This document shows positions 16,212 to 23,800 of a DNA stretch of 55,152 nucleotides, piece by piece; within the stretch, counting starts at the first letter, position 1; each line of letters begins with the position of its first letter. The notes under the pieces were generated by a model. The model had not been told where the DNA came from. It saw only the letters and a program-made list of their open reading frames with translations, and did not search any database. The position numbers and the translations under genes were made by a program. The DNA comes from an uncultured Bacteroidia bacterium (GTDB lineage: Bacteria; Bacteroidota; Bacteroidia; Bacteroidales; UBA932). Location: NCBI GenBank assembly GCA_902788175.1, contig CADAJF010000013.1:1-55152 (forward strand), given 5' to 3'.

Positions 16212-17795
16212 ATGAAACATTATTTGCTTTTTCTGGGCATTCTTCTGGCCCTTTTTTCCTGCGGGCAAACCCCTCAGTCGCCTCATGCCCCGAAGGCGAT
16301 GGTGCTGATGGTGAAAGTGGACGGCGTGGCCGTTCCCAACGACGGTTCTCTGGGGGATGTGTCGCTTACTCCCCGTATCTGCCTGGAATTCTCCCGGGAG
16401 ATAGCCCTGGACAAGCTTTCCCTTGCCTCGCTGGCTTATTCCGGAGGGGAGTTGACGGCCAGGGTGACGGACGGAACAGTCCTGGAACTGACGCCCGCGG
16501 AACCGCTGGCTCCTTCTACTCGCTACCGCCTGGGGATAGCAGCCGGAGAATCTTTTGGCATAGACTTGATGGAGGGTTTCGTATTCTCCTTCACCACGGC
16601 ATACGACCCCTCCGACAAGTTTCCGCGCATCAGCGATGAAGACCTCCTCACCAAGGTCCAGGAGCAGACTTTTGCTTACTTCTGGGACTATGCACATCCC
16701 GGCTCCGGCATGGCGCGGGAGCGCCTGGGTTCCGGGAACACGGTAACTTCCGGCGGTTCCGGCTTTGGCATCATGTGCCTCCCCGTCGGCGTGGAAAGGG
16801 GTTTTGTCTCGCGCGAGGCTGCAGCGGAGCGCATGCGTAAGATACTCCGTTTCCTGGCCACGGCTGACCGTTTTCACGGCGTTTATCCGCACTGGATGAA
16901 CGGGGATACGGGGAAAGTGATACCTTTCTCCTCCAAGGACAATGGGGGAGATCTGGTGGAAACCGCCTTCCTCATGCAGGGCCTCCTAAGCGCGCAGGTT
17001 TACTTCGACCAGCCCGAAGAAGCGGATATCCGCGCTGCCATCGACCAGCTCTGGCGGGAGGTGGAATGGGACTGGTACACCCGGGGCGGGCAGAAGGTGC
17101 TTTATTGGCACTGGTCTCCCTCGGACGGCTGGGCCATGAACATGAAGATTACAGGCTGGAACGAAGCCCTCATTGTTTACGTGCTGGCGGCGGCTTCTCC
17201 CACGCATCCGGTCCCGGCCGATGCATACCACGAGGGCTGGGCCCAGTCACGCAAGATGAAGCCTTCTGTCAATGGGCCGCTCTTCTTTGCCCATTATTCC
17301 TTCCTGGGGCTGGACCCCCGAGGTCTCTCGGACGCCTATTGCGAGGATTATTTCGCGCACAACGTGGCGCACGCCCGCTACAATTATGAGTACTGCGTCC
17401 GCAATCCCGGGCACCATGCCGGCTACTCTGCTGCCAGCTGGGGGCTGACCGCCTCTGATATCCCCGGCGGCTATACGGCCAGTTCCCCTTCCAATGACAA
17501 AGGCGTGATTGCCCCCACGGCTGCAGTAGCTTCCCTGCCGTATGTGAGGGAAGAAAGCATGGAGGCCATCCGCACCTTCTACTATATCTATGGGGACCGA
17601 CTCTGGGGAGAGTACGGCTTCCGCGATGCTTTCTCGCTTGACAACAATTGGTTTGCCTCCTCCTACATTGCCATAGACCAGGGGCCCATTGTGGTGATGA
17701 TAGAAAATGCCCGCACAGGCCTGCTCTGGCAGCTTTTCATGCAAAACGAGGATGTTCTCCGCGGCCTTTCCGCCCTGGGCTTCTCCCGCCAATAA
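16212..17795 (+). CDS. Second GH144-type glucanase with N-terminal Ig-like domain
   Basis: A 527-residue lipoprotein (LLALFSC, Cys17). Residues about 28-125 form an SbsA/Big_5-type Ig-like domain (LTPRICLEFSREIALDKLSL, LAPSTRYRLGIAAG, FVFSFTTAYDP), and about 140-527 are the catalytic domain sharing its landmarks with the other glucanase of this operon: TSGGSGFGIMCLPVGVERGF, NGGDLVETAFLMQGLL, EVEWDWYTRGG, VLYWHWSPSDGWAMN, AAASPTHPV, FAHYSFLGLDPRGLSDA, YIAIDQGPIVVMIEN. The ATG at 16212 is preferred over an upstream TTG because only it begins a clean lipoprotein signal. The Ig spacer suggests it stands off the outer membrane surface and makes the first cuts, while the Ig-free enzyme may act deeper; that division is inference. 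Confidence 0.83.
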   Translation: MKHYLLFLGILLALFSCGQTPQSPHAPKAMVLMVKVDGVAVPNDGSLGDVSLTPRICLEFSREIALDKLSLASLAYSGGELTARVTDGTVLELTPAEPLAPSTRYRLGIAAGESFGIDLMEGFVFSFTTAYDPSDKFPRISDEDLLTKVQEQTFAYFWDYAHPGSGMARERLGSGNTVTSGGSGFGIMCLPVGVERGFVSREAAAERMRKILRFLATADRFHGVYPHWMNGDTGKVIPFSSKDNGGDLVETAFLMQGLLSAQVYFDQPEEADIRAAIDQLWREVEWDWYTRGGQKVLYWHWSPSDGWAMNMKITGWNEALIVYVLAAASPTHPVPADAYHEGWAQSRKMKPSVNGPLFFAHYSFLGLDPRGLSDAYCEDYFAHNVAHARYNYEYCVRNPGHHAGYSAASWGLTASDIPGGYTASSPSNDKGVIAPTAAVASLPYVREESMEAIRTFYYIYGDRLWGEYGFRDAFSLDNNWFASSYIAIDQGPIVVMIENARTGLLWQLFMQNEDVLRGLSALGFSRQ

Positions 17796-17842
17796 AGCCC
17801 CTCGGCCCGTATCCTAACTCGCTGACATACAGCCGTTTCCAG

Positions 17843-17875
17843 AAATCAATCGTTGCAATTTGCAACGATTGATTT
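17843..17875. terminator. Perfect palindrome, probable bidirectional terminator
   Basis: Two 16-bp arms (17843-17858 and 17860-17875) are perfect reverse complements around one base. As RNA it folds to a 14-bp stem with a five-base loop AATTT; it begins with AAA and ends with TTTT, so it has a T-tract on either strand. It lies between the 3' ends of two convergent genes (stops at 17795 and 17925), which fits a shared terminator. Its symmetry could also be an operator, but no promoter adjoins it. Confidence 0.65.
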
Positions 17876-17924
17876 TAGTAACTGCCTCAGGTTCAGGCGG
17901 TTGCGTATCGGGCGAAACCGGGGT

Positions 17925-18833
17925 TCAGGCTTCGAGGATGAGGCCGTCGTGGGCAGGTTGGACGAGGGAGCGGATGCCGCGTTCCCGGCACAGGCCCTGC
18001 AGCTGTTCGCAGAAGGCGGGATGGGAGGGGAAGGCGTGGCTCAGGTGGGTGAGCCAAGTATGCGTGGCTTCTATGCGAGCGGCCAGTTCGAGGGCCTCCT
18101 CCAGCGAAAAGTGAGAATGGTGCGGATGATAGCTTACCGTATTGAGCGTTAAGTGCTTAAGACCTTTTAGCTTAGGGAATTCCTCTTCCGGAAGGGAGCT
18201 CATGTCGGTCAGGTAGGCGATGTCCCCGAAACGGAATCCCAGCACGGGCATCTTGTCGTGGAAGCCGCGGATGGGAATCACGTTGGGTTGCTCCCTGGAA
18301 GCTTCCACCACCGCATTGTCCGAGGGCTTGAGGCTGCCGTCCGGCTGGCGGTAAAAATAGCCCACGTCATGCACCCATTCCAGCTCTCCTGCGCCCTGCA
18401 GGCTTTCTACACGGAACGGCCGATCATCTATCAGGTGTACGTGCCACTCCGGCGAGCCGGGATACTTGTGCTCTGCGAAGGCGTAGGCGTAGTCATTCCG
18501 CAGGGTGCGGAGCACGCGCTCCTCGCAGAAAATCTCTGCCGCTTTGCGGTCTATGTAATTGAGGGAGCGGACATCGTCCAGGCCGCCCGTATGGTCCTTG
18601 TGGTTGTGGGTAAGGAGAATGGCGTCCAGGTGTCTGACGCCCTGCGAGAGCAGCTGGGTGCGAAAATCCGGCCCGGCATCTACCAGTATCGTCAGTCCCT
18701 CGTGCTCCACCAGGGCCGATGAGCGCAAACGCTTGTCTCTTGGGTCCCGGTACCGGCAAACCGCACATTGGCAGCCGATGATGGGCACCCCCTGCGACGT
18801 TCCCGTCCCGAGAAAAGTCAGTTTGGTGCTCAT
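17925..18833 (-). CDS. PhnP/RNase Z-like metallo-beta-lactamase-fold hydrolase
   Basis: A 302-residue cytoplasmic metal-dependent phosphodiesterase-like protein. It starts MSTKLTFLGTGTSQGVPIIG and has a Cys cluster GCQCAVC (20-26) as in PhnP-type phosphoribosyl cyclic phosphodiesterases, the metal motif THNHKDH at 75-81, and later metal-ligand segments (YLTDMSSLP, HHSHFS, THLSHAFPSHP). The ATG at 18833 overlaps the mtaB stop by 4 bases (ATGA), so it is the last gene of the tamB-rsmI-like-mtaB chain. The substrate is unknown; PhnP-like cyclic phosphodiesterase is the closest named activity, RNase Z-like nuclease the main alternative. Confidence 0.8.
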   Translation of the reverse strand: MSTKLTFLGTGTSQGVPIIGCQCAVCRYRDPRDKRLRSSALVEHEGLTILVDAGPDFRTQLLSQGVRHLDAILLTHNHKDHTGGLDDVRSLNYIDRKAAEIFCEERVLRTLRNDYAYAFAEHKYPGSPEWHVHLIDDRPFRVESLQGAGELEWVHDVGYFYRQPDGSLKPSDNAVVEASREQPNVIPIRGFHDKMPVLGFRFGDIAYLTDMSSLPEEEFPKLKGLKHLTLNTVSYHPHHSHFSLEEALELAARIEATHTWLTHLSHAFPSHPAFCEQLQGLCRERGIRSLVQPAHDGLILEA

Positions 18834-20167
18834 AGCACAATCTCCTCCAATTGGTTGATGCGCGCGGGATCGAAGGGACGCTCCACGCGGATGTAATTGC
18901 CGGTGTAACCGGCCATAAGGCCGCTGTGCTCCGAGGACTCCCAAAGCACGGTTTCCGGAATGCCGATATGTTCCTCCACGAAACTTTGGTGCAGCTGCTG
19001 GCAAAGGGCCTCCAGGGCAGCCACACGCTCCGTTTTGATGCGCTCAGGCACCTGGTCTTTCCACGTGGCCGCACGGGTGCCGGGCCGCCGGGAGTAGGGG
19101 AATACATGGATAAAGGCCGGCCGAATACGCTCTTTGAGGAAGTCGTAGGTCTGAAGGAAAAGCTCTTCCGTCTCTCCGGGCAGCCCTACAATGACATCGA
19201 TCCCCAGAAATACACGCGGCTCCCCGGGGCGTTCCATGGCAGTTCGGATGTAATCTATGCGGGAGGCAAACAGCGCGGTGTCGTAGCGGCGGCCCACCCG
19301 CTGGAGCAGCTTGTCGCTGCCGCTTTGCAGGGGAATGTGGAAATGCCGCTGGAACTTGGTTCCGGAGGCAATCCAGTCAATGATTTCCGGCGTGATCAGG
19401 TTGGGCTCGATGGAGGAAATCCGGTAACGCTCAATGCCCTCTACGGCATTCAGGGCTTTTAGCAGGTCCAGGAAAGACTCTCCGCTGCTGCGGCCGAAAT
19501 CTCCGGTATTCACCCCCGTGAGCACCACCTCTTTGATGCCCTTGGCAGCAATGTCCTGCGCCATTTTTACCGCCTCGCAGACAGGTATGCTCCGGCTGCG
19601 CCCCCTGGCAAAAGGCACCGTGCAGTAAGCGCAGAAATTATCACACCCGTCCTGCACCTTCAGGAAGGACCGCGTCCGCTCCCCGCTGCTGTATGCACCA
19701 AATACGCTTTTTTGAGCTTCGGAGGGTATTGCTTTGGAAACCGCCTCCGCTTCGCTCCGGCCCCTCCCACCGCCAGAGGCGGCGGGCCCCTCCCTCTTAT
19801 CCGGCCGAGGGTGGCCAGAGGTTTCCGAAGCAATACCCTCCGAAGCTACCAGGAGAATGTCCTTTTTTTCATCGGCCCCGAAGACTTTCCAGACGCCTTC
19901 CATTTGCAGGAGCTGTTCCCGGCGAAGCTGGGCATAGCAGCCGGTAACCATAATCCTGGCCTCCGGGGCAGTGCGGTGCGCCCGGCGAATGAGGTTGCGG
20001 GACTTTTTCTCTGCCGTTTCAGTGACTGCGCAGGTGTTGATCAGGTAAACGTCGGCGGGCTGCGTCCAGGGAACCACCTCCCAGCCGGAGGCGGAGTAGC
20101 CTCGCTCGTAGGTGGATGTCTCGGCGTAATTGAGCTTGCAGCCCAGCGTTGTGAAGGCTATTTTCAT
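18830..20167 (-). CDS. mtaB: tRNA t6A37 methylthiotransferase MtaB
   Basis: Radical-SAM enzyme that adds a methylthio group to t6A37 in tRNAs reading ANN codons. It has 445 residues. The UPF0004 domain carries the auxiliary-cluster cysteines Cys10 (LGCKLN), Cys46 (NTCAVT) and Cys77 (TGCYAQ). The radical-SAM triad is Cys175, Cys179 and Cys182 (DGCDNFCAYC). A TRAM-like tail follows to the end. The linker between the two domains (about 107-151) is unusual: it is Gly/Pro/Ser/Arg-rich and is encoded by an inverted-repeat element (19715-19847) read in frame. The linker looks about 20 residues longer than I recall for relatives. The ATG at 20167 overlaps the upstream methylase stop by 4 bases. The catalytic core is intact, so the enzyme is probably active. 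Confidence 0.93.
   Translation of the reverse strand: MKIAFTTLGCKLNYAETSTYERGYSASGWEVVPWTQPADVYLINTCAVTETAEKKSRNLIRRAHRTAPEARIMVTGCYAQLRREQLLQMEGVWKVFGADEKKDILLVASEGIASETSGHPRPDKREGPAASGGGRGRSEAEAVSKAIPSEAQKSVFGAYSSGERTRSFLKVQDGCDNFCAYCTVPFARGRSRSIPVCEAVKMAQDIAAKGIKEVVLTGVNTGDFGRSSGESFLDLLKALNAVEGIERYRISSIEPNLITPEIIDWIASGTKFQRHFHIPLQSGSDKLLQRVGRRYDTALFASRIDYIRTAMERPGEPRVFLGIDVIVGLPGETEELFLQTYDFLKERIRPAFIHVFPYSRRPGTRAATWKDQVPERIKTERVAALEALCQQLHQSFVEEHIGIPETVLWESSEHSGLMAGYTGNYIRVERPFDPARINQLEEIVL
19715..19847. repeat. Palindromic element inserted in frame within mtaB
   Basis: Outer arms of 28 bp (19715-19742 and 19820-19847) are reverse complements with one mismatch. The 77-bp interior is GC-rich and has its own small hairpin (CCGCC-AGA-GGCGG). 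The element keeps the mtaB frame open and encodes residues 107-151 in the linker between the UPF0004 and radical-SAM domains. Size, symmetry and in-frame location resemble the palindromic elements of Rickettsia that insert within genes; homology to those is not claimed. The composition of the encoded peptide differs sharply from the rest of the protein. Confidence 0.75.
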
Positions 20168-20871
20168 GCGAGAAGAAGGAAAACACAGGGACGTTTGCCG
20201 ATACTTACCGGCGCAGCCTTCCACTGCGCCACGGTGCGGGTGCGGATGAAGGCGTCCGGGCAGGTGAGGTTGGCGGCGATGCAAAGCCGTGTTCCAGGCC
20301 CCAGGCACTGGAGCATATCCGCCAGAAGGGCGTCGTTGCGGTAAGGGGTTTCTATCAGGATTTGCGTCTGGAGGGCAGTGGCAGAGCGTTTCTCCAGGGC
20401 TTTCAGGGCGTTGCGGCGTTCATCGGCCTTGGCGGGGATGTAGCCCACAAAGGCGAAGGACTGGCCGTTGAGACCGGAGCTCATCAGGGCCAGCATCAGC
20501 GACGAAGGGCCCACCAGGGGCACCACTTCAATCCCGTGCCTGTGACAAAGGGCTACCAGCAGGGAACCGGGGTCCGCCACGGCGGGAAGCCCCGCCTCCG
20601 AAAGCAGGCCCACGGAGCGCCCGCCGTTGAAAAGCTGCAGGTATTCCTCCACCTGGGCGGGAGGGGTATGCTCGTTGAGCTGGTGGAATTCCAGCCCCTC
20701 TATATGGCCTTTGAGGCCCGCCTGTGAAAGAAAGCGGCGGGCGGTGCGCACTTCCTCCACCACAAAGCACTGCAGGCTGGGCAGCAGCTCCAGAACCGGT
20801 GCAGGCAGTACATCGGCGGGGTTCCCTTCACCCAGCGGGGTGGGGATCAGGTATAGTTTTCCGTAGCTCAT
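20164..20871 (-). CDS. RsmI-like SAM-dependent methyltransferase (tetrapyrrole methylase fold)
   Basis: A 235-residue protein of the tetrapyrrole-methylase superfamily, closest to RsmI, the 16S rRNA C1402 2'-O-methyltransferase. Recognisable parts: the N-terminal strand KLYLIPTPLGEGNPADVLP, LLSEAGLPAVADPGSLLV (binding-loop region), VVPLVGPSSLMLALMSSG and FAFVGYIPAKADERRNAL, and the ETPYRNDALLADML segment. It lacks the GNLEDIT-type opening of classical RsmI, replaced by GEGNPADVL, so it is probably the divergent RsmI paralogue found in Bacteroidota, whose target is uncertain. It overlaps tamB upstream and mtaB downstream by 4 bases each. Confidence 0.8.
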   Translation of the reverse strand: MSYGKLYLIPTPLGEGNPADVLPAPVLELLPSLQCFVVEEVRTARRFLSQAGLKGHIEGLEFHQLNEHTPPAQVEEYLQLFNGGRSVGLLSEAGLPAVADPGSLLVALCHRHGIEVVPLVGPSSLMLALMSSGLNGQSFAFVGYIPAKADERRNALKALEKRSATALQTQILIETPYRNDALLADMLQCLGPGTRLCIAANLTCPDAFIRTRTVAQWKAAPVSIGKRPCVFLLLA

Positions 20872-23800
20872 TTGCGGGTGAGTTTTCCGTCCGGTTCCAC
20901 TTCCAGGACTACGCTGCGGGCGGCATCGGCGGCCTGCTGGCGCGAAGCGTTCTCCCGTGCCTGCGAAGGGGCGAAAAGGCTGCGGAAAAGCTCCCGGAAG
21001 GTGTTGAAGTCCCTCTGGAAGGAGATACCGCCGCCATGGCGCTGGCTGTTGTCCAGGTAGGAAGTGTATTGGTCGGCCGAGTGGGTGAAAAGTTTCATGC
21101 GCAGCGACCCGCTGCGGTTCAGTTTGACCTCTATGTCCATGTCCCCGGCAACCTCGTTGGTGGAGGTGCCGCCCAGCATCTGCTTGTTGCCCACAGTGCC
21201 GTTCACAATGACACGGTTGTTGAACAGCTGGGTGCTCAGGGCCACGTCGAAGATATTGCTGCCGGTCTGGGTGGTGGCATAGTTGAGTCCCATGTCCAGC
21301 GGGATGTCCAGCTTCTGGAAGATGTTGTTGATCTGCCCGGACATGATACTGGACATGTTGGAGAAGAGGGCATCGCTGCCGCTGGAGGTGATGCCGGACT
21401 CTTCGGCGGGCAGGAAGTTGCCGGCAAGGAGCAGGTACACAAACTGTTTCTGCACCTTGTCCACCGTGTTCAGGGCTCCGTCCACCTGGGCCTGCGTGGC
21501 AGGGTTCAGGTCTGGGACGTCGATGGAGAAATTGACCTCCGGATTGCTCAGGCGGCCCTTGATGTTGATGCCGCAGTTGACGGTGCGGCGGCTTACGGCG
21601 GTTTCGTCGGCGATCAGGCCCGAGAGGCTGGCCTTGGTGGTGTAGAGGCCCTTCACGTCCAGATCCGTGTCCCAGACGTCTCCGTTGAAGCGGATGGCGC
21701 TGCCATCCTGGATGGTGAATTTGCGCGTTACTAGGTTCATGGCGCTGAACAGGAAGCTGCCCTGGGAGATGTTGTAGTCGCCGCCCATGCCAAAGTTGTC
21801 CCGCTTGTATTCCAGCTCGATGGTGCCGCTGCCGCTGGCATTGAGCGAGGATTCGTCCACGTCTATGTTCACCTGCATGTCCTGCGTGGCGCGGATGCGC
21901 AGCTTCACTTCCAGGTCTGTTCCCTGGGAGTCTTCCTGCGTGGCGGCGGCCATCATGACTTCGTAGGGGTCCTCCTCTGCCTGGGTGTCTGCTTCGGTGA
22001 ATGTGAGCATCTCCCGGGAAGAGCCGTCCGAGGACGATCCAAGGGTAAGGTGCAGGTCTCCGGGGCCGGAGGTGGAGGCGTTGATATTGAGCAGAATCTT
22101 GCTCAGGGAACCGGTAATGTCGGCCCGGCCTGAGGCGACGGCAGTGCCGTACATCAAATTATTCACCCCGCGCGGAAGATCCAGCACTTTCATGCCTGTA
22201 ATCTGAACATGCGTATCCAGGCCGATATCCTTGAACCCACCCAATAGGATGCTTCCGTCTATGTTTCCTTTACCGCCCAGGCCGTCCGTGAGGCTGACCT
22301 TGCGGAAGAAAAGGCCTTCGTCGTTGAGCTCCAGCGGGCCTTCTATCCGGTAGGGTACGCGCGTATAATCCAGTGTGAGCAGACCTTCTTCTATACGAAG
22401 GTCCTGGCTGGAGAGGTGGAATTTGTCCAGGGTTCCGTCCAGGGCCACCTGGCCGCTGAGCCCGCCGCCAAATTGATAAAAGAGGGAGCTCAGGAAAGGT
22501 GCGGCGTAGCCAAGGTTCAGCCTGTCCAGCCGGGCCGATGCATGGACGGCGCGGGACTTGGGCTGATAGAAAGCTTCTACGTCCAGATTCTTCTTTCCGT
22601 CCAGCTGGTTCCTGACGCTGGCATTGAAGCGTTGGTTGGGCTCGTCCCAGACGCTGGAAAGCTGAAGCTGTCCCATCCGCTCTCCGGCCACATAAGTGGA
22701 ATCGCAGGTGACGGATACCAGAAGGCCCATAGTGGGCTCTGTGGGGGAAATGAGCATGGCCTGGCCTGTGGCATGGCCCTCTATGGTGGGAAGGTCCCCG
22801 CCGAGGGTATTCAACAGGCCGATGTCAAATTTCTCCATCCGGACCGAGAGGGTGTCGGGGCGGGTGGGGGAGTAGCCGCCCTGGACCAGCAGGGTTTCGT
22901 CGTTGTGGCGGGCCAGGAAGTTGCCTATCCGAAGCTCTCCGCCGCGATAGGAGATTTCCTCCGACGAGAGCCCCCAGCCGTTCCCCTTGTAATAAAGGTT
23001 GGAAGGAAGGGTGCGGGCGCTTACCAGAAGGCCTTCCTGGTCCCGGGAGAGCTCCCCGGACAGGTACAGCTGGGCGTGGGTGTCCATCTCCTCCCCGTTG
23101 TCGAAGGTGTAGCCTATTCCGAACTGGTTGTCGTCGGCGAAAAGGGTGATGTCACTGGCCAGTATCTGGGCGCCGGAAAGGGATATCTGCCCGCCGGTGA
23201 TGGAGGCGTTCTGGACCCCGGATGCATTGTTGAGGCTGAACTTGAGGTCCTTGATGAACTTGTCTTCGTAAGCCAGGCGGCCGGAGCGCAGGGAAGCGGT
23301 GAGGAGGCTGTCCTGGGGGGTCACTTTCAGCGTTAAGGTGGTGTTTCTCTCTACGTACAGGCCGGGAACAAGGAAAGAGAGCAGGTCCTGGGCCTTTTTC
23401 ACCTTGAGAGTGAGGTCATAGCCGGCGCCGCTCCAGGGCTGGACTTCCTCTTCCAACAGGGCGGGGAGGTCCCTCCCTATTACCAGTGCCTTTAAGTCGC
23501 TGATGAAAGTGCCCGGCCCTGCATCTCCCACAAAGCTGCCCTCCAGGAAGGAGGATTCTATGCTGATGCGGTTGACATCGTCGTTGGAGTGGGAACGGAT
23601 GAGCACGTCCCCGATCTGGTGGTGGCCAGTGTCGCTTTCCAGGGAAACGCCGGAAAGGGTGATGTCTCCCAGCAAATCCTGCTTGTCCGTGCGGATGAAA
23701 TTGGACGATGCCTGAAAACTCACTTTGGAGCGTTCGCGGCTGTCCAGGTGCAGGGCGTGGAGGTCTGCGTAGCCCAGCGAGGCGAAGAAACGGTACTGGG

